From NCBI GenBank assembly GCA_937915285.1, contig CALDNG010000155.1, positions 1 through 15,310 of the forward strand: a stretch of DNA of 15,310 nucleotides, read 5' to 3'. The translations under genes and the position numbers were made by a program. Below, piece after piece: positions 1 through 6,912 of the stretch. This stretch comes from an uncultured Desulfomonile sp. GTDB lineage: Bacteria; Desulfobacterota; Desulfomonilia; Desulfomonilales; Desulfomonilaceae. How positions within the stretch are numbered: the first letter of the stretch is position 1; each line of letters starts with the position of its first letter. The notes under the pieces are model-generated. The model was not told where the DNA came from. It was given only the letters and a program-made list of their open reading frames with translations, and searched no databases.

Positions 1-1322
1 AACACATTACGCCTTCCAATAAAAAAGGGATTGTTCACTCATTGGGCTGCAAGGTGAACCAGGTTGAAACGGAATCCGTGGCGCAACTATTAAGGGAATC
101 AGGTTTCGATTTATCAGGCGGCGAAAAAAATCCGGACATCATTTTCGTCAACACATGCTGTGTGACAGGACGCGCTGAAGCCAAATCAAGGCGTTTTGTA
201 GGCAGTGTTGCAAAGAAATTCCCGTCAGCGAGAGTGGTTGTAGCCGGATGTCTGGCGGAATTGAAGCCGGCAGACCTGGAATCACTATCACCGAACGTAG
301 AGTGTGTGGGAACTTTTGCCAGGGACAATCTGGCTCTTTTTGCGGGTTCTGCTGGACAGGACAACCAGGAGATATTTGACGCCAAAGCAGTGGACTGCAA
401 AATATTTGGCTCGCTACCCACTCCGATGGAACAGGATCGCTCCAGGGCCCTGCTCAAGATACAGGATGGCTGCTCGCAAAGATGTTCCTACTGCATTGTC
501 CCAACCACAAGGGGGCCTTCCAGGAGCATGGACCAAAGGCGTGCATTGGATGATATTGCCCGCCTGGATGGGGCAGGTTACCCGGAAATAGTATTGACAG
601 GCATTCATCTGGGAGCATACGGAAAAGATCTGCGTCCTGCTACAACACTTACGGATTTCGTCACCCGAGCAGTCGGGCTATTGACCCAATCGCGTCTGAG
701 ACTTTCGTCAATAGAACCGCAGGAGGTCTCAAAGGAATTGATTGATCTGGTGGAGTCTGATTCGCGAATTTGCAATCACTTCCACATTCCGGTCCAGAGT
801 CTTGATGATGCGATTTTGAGAGACATGGGCAGACCTTACACTAAAGGTTTAGTCCTTGATTTAATTAAATTAATCAGGACGAGAATTCCGGATGCCTGCA
901 TCGGAGCCGACATCATGCTCGGTTTCCCTGGAGAGGACGAGCATTCCTTTGGCAAGACCTACGAATCGTTGGCAGAGTCTGAACTTGGTTATCTCCATGT
1001 CTTTCCGTTTTCTCCACGACCTGGCACGTCGGCCCAACACCTCGGGCGAACGCCAGACAGGAAAACCGTGGCTCAAAGAGTGATTGCGCTCAGAGATCTT
1101 TCAGCCCGAATGCGTCATGACTTCCACAATAAATTCATTGGCAGGGATTTGGAAGCATGCCTGGAATCAGACAAGGAGGCATGCCCCGAAAAATTGATGG
1201 CTCGGACCGACAATTATATCCAGGCCGAAATTGAAGAGCCTTCTTTCCAGTTAACCAAAAAGCTTTTCTGGATTCGGATAGATTCAGTTGGGGAAGAAAC
1301 GGTTAGGGCAAGCTTGAAATAG
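1..1322 (+). CDS. mtaB: tRNA t6A37 methylthiotransferase MtaB, 5'-truncated by window edge
   Basis: This is a radical-SAM methylthiotransferase of the MtaB/MiaB/RimO family. MtaB converts t6A37 to ms2t6A37 in tRNAs that read ANN codons. The N-terminal UPF0004 domain shows its three cluster cysteines in HSLGCKVNQ, NTCCVT and AGCLAE. The radical-SAM domain has CSQRCSYC followed by IVPTTRGPSRS. The C-terminal ~65 residues fit a divergent TRAM (RNA-binding) domain. The GCKVNQ form favours MtaB over MiaB or RimO. The frame stays open leftward to position 3 with no ATG, and the family motif normally lies a few residues after the start, so the real start is just outside the window. The TTG at 42 is inside the HSLGCK motif and is not the start. 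The stop is TAG at 1320-1322. The gene converges on the proline-rich protein gene 65 bp away, and I see no clear terminator between them. Confidence 0.93.
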   Translation, partial: HITPSNKKGIVHSLGCKVNQVETESVAQLLRESGFDLSGGEKNPDIIFVNTCCVTGRAEAKSRRFVGSVAKKFPSARVVVAGCLAELKPADLESLSPNVECVGTFARDNLALFAGSAGQDNQEIFDAKAVDCKIFGSLPTPMEQDRSRALLKIQDGCSQRCSYCIVPTTRGPSRSMDQRRALDDIARLDGAGYPEIVLTGIHLGAYGKDLRPATTLTDFVTRAVGLLTQSRLRLSSIEPQEVSKELIDLVESDSRICNHFHIPVQSLDDAILRDMGRPYTKGLVLDLIKLIRTRIPDACIGADIMLGFPGEDEHSFGKTYESLAESELGYLHVFPFSPRPGTSAQHLGRTPDRKTVAQRVIALRDLSARMRHDFHNKFIGRDLEACLESDKEACPEKLMARTDNYIQAEIEEPSFQLTKKLFWIRIDSVGEETVRASLK

Positions 1323-1387
1323 GTATTTGCTAATAACTGCAGATAAACGGGAATTCCTGTAGGAAAACCTGAATTGCTATGGCCAGA

Positions 1388-2962
1388 CTATTCCACCGTT
1401 CGGTGAATATATTCCTTTGCCTTTGCCAGATGATCTTTCACCTGCGCCAAATCTTCTGCCCGTGATTCGTTGAAAAAGTTTATGAACGACTCTGTGGCCA
1501 TGTAAGTGTGGTTTATTGATTGACGTATCAAATCATGGTACTGCTCATAACCTGCTGGGGGAATGATGGAGAACACCTTCGAATCCAGTATGCGCAACTC
1601 ACGTTTCATTGATTCCATCTTGAGGTTAATGTCTTTAGGCAGAGGCGACGCATGAATTTCCGAAGGATCAAAATCCGAGATGCTCAGGGAGGGCGTGCGC
1701 GCCATGAGGAGCGACAATTCCTCCAGAATCGGCGCAGTCTCCTTAAGGTACCTGGTTATACCTGGAGTCATTGCGGAACTTTCATCCATCGGTGATGGTA
1801 TTTTCTCTTTTTTGGGAGGCGCTGGAGGCTCCACAGCCTGAACGGACTCTTGAGTGGAGTCAACAGCTTCCTTTGCCGGTTTGATTTCTTCAGCCGGTTT
1901 CGTCTCTTTGGGTTCGAAGACCCTTGTTCCCTGCTCGGGTTCGGGAGGAACCATCGGTTCATGTTTCAGAGACTCGACCGGTTTTGACTCTTCACTGGTT
2001 GGTGACTGAGTCAATGTCTCCTCTTTCGCTAGAACAGCCACCTCAGGCTCTTCGATCTCAACCAGTAGCGGGGCCCTTCTTGATTCGACCGATATGGAAC
2101 TTGTCTCAACAGACACACGATCCATAGCCAAGGGTTCAACCGGCAAACTCTTAATTGTGTCCCGAACCGCCTGAACCTCAACAATGTTAGGCAGTGGGAT
2201 CATTCTCTTTACTATTAACTCCTTATTCGGCTCAGGCAGCGAATCGGTTATATTTACAGGGGATATCGGCTCCTTGAATAAAGGGCTATGATACTCCGGC
2301 CGTGCCCTTTCGGTAGTTTTGGGCCTTTCGGGAGTTGGCAAAGGGGCCTGTTCCTTTGGTTCCTCCACAGCAGGTTCTTCTTCGGGCTCAGGTAGTGGAT
2401 CGACTTTTTCCGGTGGAGCGAATTTCAGACTTGGTCGATAAGAAACCTCTGGAACCGGATGACTTGCTTCAGGCTCCTGAATTATTTCTTCCTTGGGTTT
2501 TGGAGCTTCCTGAACAGGACCCGACACCGGCTTTCTGTAACGTGAGTCAAAAGGAAGCCTCATTGGTATAGGAGCGGGACGATCCATCTGCTCTTTTGGG
2601 GATTCGGGATGAAGTGGCTGAACGACCTGGGGAGTATCCTGAGGAGAACTGACGGGGCCACGTCTTGTTTCCACCGGTGTCTTCTTCGGTGGAGCATCCC
2701 CGACAATTCGGTTCATCCTGATTTCAGGGATGGGAACCTTGAAGCCATTCCCGCCTATGGTGGGCGATGAGCTAGCCGGGCCAGACCCGATCCTAGGGGC
2801 TTCAGCCCCGCTTTCCTTAGGAGTCTGGGCCACAACAGGTGTCTTGAAAATTGCAAAGACAACCGAAAACACTATTACGACAGATACAAAAACTATCGCT
2901 GCAGATGATTTTGAATCTGAATAACCAGTTATTGGAGTTGCGCTGTCGGTTGTGACTTTCAT
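1388..2962 (-). CDS. Proline/glutamate-rich membrane-anchored protein, unknown function
   Basis: I do not recognise this 524-residue protein. A short polar N-terminus is followed by one hydrophobic helix at about 20-39 (AAIVFVSVVIVFSVVFAIFK), which is either a signal anchor or an uncleaved signal. Residues ~45-395 are low-complexity and rich in Pro, Glu, Lys and Ser (PEPEEEP-like stretches), so probably an extended periplasmic spacer. Residues ~399-524 look like a compact all-helical domain, with the segment IIPPAGYEQYHDLIRQSINHT and a final amphipathic helix. The anchor-spacer-domain plan resembles TonB, but the C-terminus has no TonB-like beta character. The gene lies 42 bp downstream of nusB on the same strand and may be the last gene of the ttcA-rib-nusB operon. 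A 6-bp hairpin sits directly before its ATG. It may reach across the periplasm, but that is inference. Confidence 0.75.
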   Translation of the reverse strand: MKVTTDSATPITGYSDSKSSAAIVFVSVVIVFSVVFAIFKTPVVAQTPKESGAEAPRIGSGPASSSPTIGGNGFKVPIPEIRMNRIVGDAPPKKTPVETRRGPVSSPQDTPQVVQPLHPESPKEQMDRPAPIPMRLPFDSRYRKPVSGPVQEAPKPKEEIIQEPEASHPVPEVSYRPSLKFAPPEKVDPLPEPEEEPAVEEPKEQAPLPTPERPKTTERARPEYHSPLFKEPISPVNITDSLPEPNKELIVKRMIPLPNIVEVQAVRDTIKSLPVEPLAMDRVSVETSSISVESRRAPLLVEIEEPEVAVLAKEETLTQSPTSEESKPVESLKHEPMVPPEPEQGTRVFEPKETKPAEEIKPAKEAVDSTQESVQAVEPPAPPKKEKIPSPMDESSAMTPGITRYLKETAPILEELSLLMARTPSLSISDFDPSEIHASPLPKDINLKMESMKRELRILDSKVFSIIPPAGYEQYHDLIRQSINHTYMATESFINFFNESRAEDLAQVKDHLAKAKEYIHRTVE

Positions 2963-2968
2963 GATAAC

Positions 2969-2985
2969 TCAACTCAAAAAGTTGA
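2969..2985. other. Hairpin just upstream of the proline-rich protein gene
   Basis: TCAACT and AGTTGA form a perfect 6-bp inverted repeat around a 5-nt loop, in the 42-bp gap between nusB and the next leftward gene. In the leftward mRNA it ends 6 nt before the ATG and covers the ribosome-binding region (GAGTTGAG). On the plus strand it is followed by six T, which looks like a terminator, but no rightward gene ends here. The stem is A/T-rich and weak. Confidence 0.3.
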
Positions 2986-3004
2986 CGTTTTTTATACCAT
3001 GATT

Positions 3005-3499
3005 TTAAACCTTTGTGACAGATTCGTCAAGTTTATCCAGAAACTCACCAAGTTTTATGGCGGACTCCGGGCGTAAACCGGACGCCTGGACCTTGTCCAG
3101 GACTCCATTTATGAAGGAGCCTGAGTTTTCAGCCCCGTATTTCTTACCAATTTCTATGGCCTCATTGAGAATGACGGGCCCTGGCGAATCAGGAAACGTG
3201 GTCATTTCAGCAATCGCCATTCGCAGGATGTTGCGGTCTACCCGGTTTATCCTGTAAAGTTTCCAGTTTGTTGAGCATTTGGCAATAATTGAGTCGATGA
3301 CCTGTTTGTCCCTGGATACTGCACAGACAAGTTCACGGGCAAAGTCCTTCACCACTCGCCCCATTTTCAGCGATTCTTCAGGTTCCGAATCAAAATGTCT
3401 TTCAAGAAAATCGAGGACATCTACAGGATCCTGATTTCTTGCGTCAGCCGCAAAAAGCACTTGCAGCACAAATTCACGAGTTTTTCGTCGGGACGGCAC
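3005..3499 (-). CDS. nusB: Transcription antitermination factor NusB
   Basis: NusB pairs with NusE (ribosomal protein S10) and binds boxA RNA to support antitermination on rRNA operons. The 164-residue product is a little longer than usual for the family and all-helical. It opens with the arginine-rich RRKTREFVLQVLFAAD, which matches the usual NusB start, and carries the family segments RVDRNILRMAIAEM (about 86-99), VILNEAIEIGKKYG (about 109-122) and SFINGVLDK (about 128-136). The start is GTG at 3497-3499. An in-frame TAG 21 nt upstream and the alignment with family N-termini leave no better choice. Seven A directly precede the GTG and the Shine-Dalgarno is poor, so translation may depend on coupling to ribH, whose stop is 44 bp upstream. 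The ribH-nusB order is common in proteobacteria. Confidence 0.95.
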   Translation of the reverse strand: MPSRRKTREFVLQVLFAADARNQDPVDVLDFLERHFDSEPEESLKMGRVVKDFARELVCAVSRDKQVIDSIIAKCSTNWKLYRINRVDRNILRMAIAEMTTFPDSPGPVILNEAIEIGKKYGAENSGSFINGVLDKVQASGLRPESAIKLGEFLDKLDESVTKV

Positions 3500-3543
3500 T
3501 TTTTTTATTACTCTGGGGTACTAGGCCCCCTTGATGGGCTGTA

Positions 3544-4008
3544 TCATAACAGCTTGAGGACATTCGCCATTTCTATCACGGACAGAGCCGCTTCTGCGCC
3601 TTTGTTGCCAGCCTTGGAACCTGCCCGTTCGATTGCCTGTTCAATGGTGTCTGTCGTCAGGACTCCGAAACTAACCGGAACGGCCGCTGAGATCGCCGTC
3701 TGCGCAACACCCTTGGCAACCTCTGAGGCTATGAAATCGAAGTGCGGGGTTGAGCCTCTAATGACCGCGCCCAGGGCTATGACAGCATTGTATTTATTGG
3801 ATTTAACCGTAGCCGCGACTACCTGCGGTATTTCGAATGCGCCTGGAACCCTGATGACAGTAATCTGATTCTCATCAGCGCCATGCCTGACAAGGGCGTC
3901 AACTGCCCCTTCAATAAGTCGGCCTACCACAAAGTCATTATACCGGCTGGCTATTATGGCCGTCTTAAGACCGGAGGCGTCAAATACGCCTTCTATCCTT
4001 TTGATCAT
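3544..4008 (-). CDS. ribH: 6,7-dimethyl-8-ribityllumazine synthase (RibH)
   Basis: RibH condenses 5-amino-6-ribitylaminouracil with 3,4-dihydroxy-2-butanone 4-phosphate to give lumazine, the substrate of riboflavin synthase. It usually assembles into 60-mer or pentameric shells. The 154-residue product shows the substrate-binding SRYND near residue 21, GAFEIP (57-62), [19 protein letters not shown] (78-96, with the likely catalytic His89) and [16 protein letters not shown] (116-130). I chose the ATG at 4006-4008 because GGAG lies 5 nt upstream and MIKRIEG aligns with the usual N-terminus. A longer in-frame reading from 4074 starts inside a strong RNA hairpin and adds 22 unrelated residues. 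It sits between ribBA (84 bp) and nusB (44 bp). Confidence 0.95.
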   Translation of the reverse strand: MIKRIEGVFDASGLKTAIIASRYNDFVVGRLIEGAVDALVRHGADENQITVIRVPGAFEIPQVVAATVKSNKYNAVIALGAVIRGSTPHFDFIASEVAKGVAQTAISAAVPVSFGVLTTDTIEQAIERAGSKAGNKGAEAALSVIEMANVLKLL

Positions 4009-4056
4009 GACAACTCCGAAATGGTTTGATTTCTGTGAAGCTGGACTGGACCAAGT

Positions 4057-4083
4057 GGCGCCGCAGTAATACACTGCGACGCC
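4057..4083 (-). other. Strong intercistronic hairpin between ribBA and ribH
   Basis: In the leftward transcript, bases 4083-4073 and 4067-4057 form an 11-bp stem with a 5-nt loop. All pairs are Watson-Crick except one G-U. On the opposite strand the same position is an A-C mismatch, so the structure is specific to the mRNA of the rib operon. It begins 9 nt past the ribBA stop and has no following U-run, so it is not a standard terminator. It could be a processing or stabilising element, or set the RibBA:RibH ratio; that is inference. Confidence 0.55.
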
Positions 4084-4092
4084 TAAATGATT

Positions 4093-5310
4093 CTACATTC
4101 TGCAGTTCAACTCATAGAGATGGCCCATCTTATCTTTTTTGGTCTGCATATATTTCATGTTAGTCTCGCAGGGTTCTATAACGATGGGAACCTGCTCGAT
4201 CACCTCAAGGCCATAACCCTGCAACCCAACTATCTTTGTCGGATTGTTGGTCATCAGTTTCATTTTTCTTACGCCCAGATCATGGAGCATCTGCGCCCCA
4301 ATACCGTAATCCCTTAGGTCCGGTTTGAATCCCAGTCTCAGGTTCGCCTCAACCGTGTCGCAGCCCTGGTCCTGAAGGGCGTAAGCCTTGATCTTGTTAA
4401 GAAGCCCTATTCCGCGGCCTTCCTGCTGCATGTACAGGATGACGCCCTTTCCGGCTTCCTCGACCATCTCCATGGCTTTTTCCAACTGATTGCCGCAGTC
4501 ACATCGCCTGGATCCGAACACATCACCTGTCAAACATTCTGAGTGCACTCTCACCAGAACCGGCTCATCAGGATTGATCTCGCCTTTCACAAGCGCGACG
4601 TGGTTGTGTGAGTCAACATCGTTCTCATAAACGATGAGCCTGAAATCACCACCAAAATCGGTCGGTAATACAGTTTCAGCGCCACGCCGAACTAGTTTTT
4701 CGTTGTGCATGCGGTATTCGATAATGTCCTTGACTGTGCAGATTTTTAGATCATGCTTTTCTGCGATGCACATCAGGTCCGGCACCCTTGCCATGGTTCC
4801 GTCCTCGTTTAGGACTTCACAAATGACTCCAGCCGGTTTGAGACCTGCCAGACGCGCCAGATCCATGCTTCCCTCGGTTTGTCCAGCCCTAACAAGGACC
4901 CCGCCCTTCTTGGCGCGTAACGGGAAAACATGGCCCGGTGATATTATGTCATGCGGGCCTGCGTTATCATCAATGGCAGTCAGGATAGTTACAGCGCGAT
5001 CATATGCAGAAATTCCTGTAGTCACTCCGCGCGCCGCTTCGATTGAAACGGTGAATGCAGTGCCATAAGGAGACTTGTTGTCAGCAACCATCATTGGCAA
5101 ATCAAGCGATTCAATTTTGTCCCTGGTCATGGACAAACATAGCAAACCACGGCCGTATTTGGTCATGAAATTAATGGCTTCGGGGGTAACTTTCTCCGCA
5201 GCCATTGTCAGATCACCCTCATTTTCCCTGTCTTCGTCATCAACGAGAATCACCATACGGCCTTGTTTTATCTCTTCGATGGCTTCTTCAACCCCTACAA
5301 GCACGCCCAT
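4093..5310 (-). CDS. ribBA: Bifunctional DHBP synthase / GTP cyclohydrolase II (RibBA)
   Basis: This fusion supplies both branches of riboflavin synthesis. The N-terminal half converts ribulose 5-phosphate to dihydroxybutanone phosphate, and the C-terminal half opens GTP to the pyrimidine precursor. With M1 at 5310 it is 405 residues, a normal length. DHBP synthase motifs are DDEDRENEGD (24-33) and the GHVFPLRAKKGGVLVRAGQT stretch (from about 126). The cyclohydrolase II half has the zinc ligands in SECLTGDVFGSRRCDC (Cys259, Cys270, Cys272), then YMQQEGRGIGL and DLRDYGIGAQ. All key residues are present in both halves. An ATG at 5319 lies directly against AAGGAGG with no spacer, whereas the ATG at 5310 has the ideal 9-nt spacing, so I prefer 5310. 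The Shine-Dalgarno overlaps the ribE stop, which suggests translational coupling. Confidence 0.96.
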   Translation of the reverse strand: MGVLVGVEEAIEEIKQGRMVILVDDEDRENEGDLTMAAEKVTPEAINFMTKYGRGLLCLSMTRDKIESLDLPMMVADNKSPYGTAFTVSIEAARGVTTGISAYDRAVTILTAIDDNAGPHDIISPGHVFPLRAKKGGVLVRAGQTEGSMDLARLAGLKPAGVICEVLNEDGTMARVPDLMCIAEKHDLKICTVKDIIEYRMHNEKLVRRGAETVLPTDFGGDFRLIVYENDVDSHNHVALVKGEINPDEPVLVRVHSECLTGDVFGSRRCDCGNQLEKAMEMVEEAGKGVILYMQQEGRGIGLLNKIKAYALQDQGCDTVEANLRLGFKPDLRDYGIGAQMLHDLGVRKMKLMTNNPTKIVGLQGYGLEVIEQVPIVIEPCETNMKYMQTKKDKMGHLYELNCRM

Positions 5311-5319
5311 TTCAGGCAT

Positions 5320-5326
5320 CCTCCTT
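5320..5326 (-). promoter_or_regulatory. Start-deciding Shine-Dalgarno of ribBA
   Basis: The leftward strand carries AAGGAGG, a near-perfect anti-16S match. It shares bases with the ribE TAA at 5325-5327. It is 0 nt from the ATG at 5319 and 9 nt from the ATG at 5310, which argues for the inner start. Confidence 0.8.
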
Positions 5327-5966
5327 ACATAAATCCGTAATCTCTTAACGTTTTCTCTGTCATCCCGCCTTTAGGGGACCATGGAGACATGAATTTTTCA
5401 ATATACTTCCCTACGATATCATATTCAACATTTACTTTATCATTGACAACTTTTTGCGTCAATCCTGTCAAACTTGCAGTGTGAGGAATGATCATTACCC
5501 AGAAGCGGTTTCCGTCAACACGGTTGACCGTCAGGCTGACCCCATTGATGGCAACGCTGCCTTTCTCAACCAGGTATCTCCCTGACTCTACCTGAAACCC
5601 GAGGAGATTTCCCTGGCCTACTGGCCTGTTCTCTATCATCGCGCCAACGCAATCTACATGACCCGCCACCATGTGTCCCCCAAGTCTTGAACTCAAGGTC
5701 AGGGCCTTTTCAAGATTGACCATGGCGCCCGGTTTCATGGCGCCAAGCGTTGTAACCCGCATTGATTCGGGGGACACATCAGCCGAAAAAATGTTTGCGG
5801 AATTTGTCAGACCAGTCACTGTAAGACACACTCCGTCAACGGCTATCGAGTCGCCCAGCTTTACGTCGCTCAAATCCAGACCTGATTTAATGGAAATTCT
5901 CTCAAACCTGTTTGCATGATCTATCGAGGCTATAGACCCACGCGCTTCTATGATTCCTGTGAACAT
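5325..5966 (-). CDS. ribE: Riboflavin synthase, alpha subunit (RibE)
   Basis: Riboflavin synthase dismutates two lumazine molecules into riboflavin and the pyrimidine that RibH reuses. The 213-residue product has the two tandem lumazine-binding barrels of the family. Barrel 1 starts with MFTGIIE and contains GDSIAVDGVCLTV (38-50). Barrel 2 contains GHMVAGHVD (97-105), GSVAINGVSLTV (136-147) and NVEYDIVGKYIEK (179-191). The start at 5964-5966 is fixed by the near-invariant MFTGII; an upstream in-frame reading to 6023 only adds residues inside ttcA. The C-terminal tail after residue 191 (about 22 residues) is family-variable. The gene overlaps the end of ttcA by 19 bp and its stop overlaps the ribBA ribosome-binding site, so the three genes are almost certainly co-transcribed. 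Confidence 0.95.
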   Translation of the reverse strand: MFTGIIEARGSIASIDHANRFERISIKSGLDLSDVKLGDSIAVDGVCLTVTGLTNSANIFSADVSPESMRVTTLGAMKPGAMVNLEKALTLSSRLGGHMVAGHVDCVGAMIENRPVGQGNLLGFQVESGRYLVEKGSVAINGVSLTVNRVDGNRFWVMIIPHTASLTGLTQKVVNDKVNVEYDIVGKYIEKFMSPWSPKGGMTEKTLRDYGFM

Positions 5967-6751
5967 GGTTTTTCCCGCTTGTTTGAACTCAACGCGTCGT
6001 TCCTGTCGGTATTTTGGGCGCACAGCAGGTGCCTGGTGTGAACCCTTCCCATCGCAGACAACATACTAGATTTTATGTTCGGCGCTTCCAGTTCTAATTT
6101 GGAAATTAAATTTTTTGTCCATTTCCTTTTCTGATTTGTCGTTCCCTGAAATGGACACGAGCAACCCAGAATTGGCGCATCATGATCCCTTGCGAACTTA
6201 TCGGTAAGGCTTTCATCAACATATACCAGCGGCCTGATCACAGTGTTTCTCTGGTCGTCCGACTTCAGTTTGGGAGACATACCCTTGATCGATCCGTTGA
6301 AAAACAGATTCATCAGGAGAGTTTCGATGAAGTCATCCGCATGATGCCCCAATGCCAATTTGTTCCATTTGTTCCTGGCGGCGTAAGAATACAGCACGCC
6401 TCTGCGAAGCCTGGAGCAGAATGAGCAGGCGTTAGTTCCTGGGGTCAGGTTGCTTTTGACTATATCCACCAGACTGCTGAACAATACCTCATGGGCTATA
6501 TGGTCCCTCTTCAGTCTATCAATAACAGTGCTGCAATCGAACTCCTGGTGACCGGGATGTACGGTAACCACGCCTATTTCGTATGACACGGGCGCTTTTC
6601 GCTGTAATTCTCTCAGGGCCAGCAGAAGTGACCACGAATCCTTTCCGCCGGACAAGGCTACCAGAATCCTGTCGCCTGCATTGATGAGGTTGAAATCTCC
6701 AATTGCTTTTCCAACCAGCCTTACTAGTTTCTGTCGCAAGCGCCGCTCCAT
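5948..6751 (-). CDS. ttcA: tRNA 2-thiocytidine(32) synthetase TtcA
   Basis: This is a PP-loop ATPase of the TtcA family, which adenylates and thiolates cytidine 32 of certain tRNAs using a [4Fe-4S] cluster. With ATG 6749-6751 as start it has 267 residues. It shows the PP-loop SGGKDS (34-39), the cluster cysteines in CSFCSRLRRG (Cys109, Cys112), LGHHADDFIETLLMNLFFNG (from 134) and a later LGCSCPF (196-202) that provides the third cysteine. GTG (6757) and TTG (6754) in the same frame are alternative starts; none has a strong Shine-Dalgarno. The gene leads the rib-nusB operon in the place where ribD is often found. A perfect palindrome ends 7 nt before the ATG. Related PP-loop proteins such as TilS or NcsA lack this cysteine arrangement, so TtcA is the best call. 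Confidence 0.88.
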   Translation of the reverse strand: MERRLRQKLVRLVGKAIGDFNLINAGDRILVALSGGKDSWSLLLALRELQRKAPVSYEIGVVTVHPGHQEFDCSTVIDRLKRDHIAHEVLFSSLVDIVKSNLTPGTNACSFCSRLRRGVLYSYAARNKWNKLALGHHADDFIETLLMNLFFNGSIKGMSPKLKSDDQRNTVIRPLVYVDESLTDKFARDHDAPILGCSCPFQGTTNQKRKWTKNLISKLELEAPNIKSSMLSAMGRVHTRHLLCAQNTDRNDALSSNKREKPCSQES

Positions 6752-6758
6752 CAACACT

Positions 6759-6773
6759 TACCGTGTCACGGTA
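6759..6773. promoter_or_regulatory. Perfect 15-nt palindrome, candidate operator
   Basis: TACCGTG-T-CACGGTA is a perfect 7+7 inverted repeat with a single central base. A one-base loop makes it a poor RNA hairpin, so a protein-binding DNA operator is likelier. It sits 7 nt upstream of the ttcA ATG and about 20 bp before a rightward TATAAT, so a bound regulator could affect both divergent genes. I cannot assign it to a regulator family. Confidence 0.5.
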
Positions 6774-6778
6774 GTCTT

Positions 6779-6784
6779 CTTATA
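6779..6784 (-). promoter_or_regulatory. Weak -10-like box for ttcA-rib operon
   Basis: The leftward strand reads TATAAG about 28 bp before the ttcA ATG, with the palindrome just downstream of it. I find no convincing -35 at 16-18 bp spacing. Confidence 0.25.
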
Positions 6785-6794
6785 CGAGTTACGA

Positions 6795-6800
6795 TATAAT
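6795..6800 (+). promoter_or_regulatory. Perfect TATAAT box for the ABC-F gene
   Basis: A consensus TATAAT lies 113 bp before the TTG start of the ABC-F gene. The -35 region is poor; the palindrome at 6759-6773 would lie at or upstream of it. If used, transcription would start near 6807 and give a leader of about 105 nt with two hairpins. Confidence 0.35.
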
Positions 6801-6834
6801 GATGGATTGATTTGAATTTGTCCAACCACCAAAC

Positions 6835-6861
6835 AAAAAAACCGCCGGTCTGATATCGGCG
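6835..6861 (-). terminator. Leftward intrinsic-terminator-like hairpin upstream of ttcA
   Basis: On the leftward strand CGCCG and CGGCG pair across a 9-nt loop, followed by one G and then seven T. This has the form of a short rho-independent terminator. It lies upstream of ttcA rather than after a gene. It may block antisense transcription from the ABC-F side, or attenuate a ttcA transcript that starts further right. In a rightward transcript the same hairpin sits in the ABC-F leader without a U-run. Confidence 0.4.
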
Positions 6862-6867
6862 TTAGAG

Positions 6868-6887
6868 GAACTCCGTCAAAAGAGTTC
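6868..6887 (+). other. Hairpin in the ABC-F leader
   Basis: GAACTC and GAGTTC form a perfect 6-bp stem with an 8-nt loop. It lies 14 nt before the GGAG ribosome-binding site of the ABC-F gene, as the second stem after 6843-6861. No U-run follows. Confidence 0.35.
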
Positions 6888-6912
6888 ACAAGATTAAAGC
6901 CGGAGTTTCAAG

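Noticed and set aside
42..44. TTG as the start codon of mtaB.
   Set aside because: It falls inside the conserved HSLGCKVNQ motif, the frame is open to the left edge, and there is no ribosome-binding site. The real start is outside the window.
1354..1365. TTCCT-GT-AGGAA inverted repeat between mtaB and the convergent gene as a terminator.
   Set aside because: Only 5 bp with a 2-nt loop and no T-run on either strand.
1388..2962. Proline-rich protein as TonB.
   Set aside because: The C-terminal domain is predicted helical and lacks TonB-type sequence, and no exbB or exbD is nearby.
3518..3540. GCCC/GGGC pairing between ribH and nusB as a terminator.
   Set aside because: Only 4 bp with no U-run, and inside an operon.
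5948..6751. ttcA product as TilS (tRNA-Ile lysidine synthase) or NcsA.
   Set aside because: The CSFC plus later GCSCP cysteine arrangement is typical of TtcA, and the C-terminal domains of TilS are missing.
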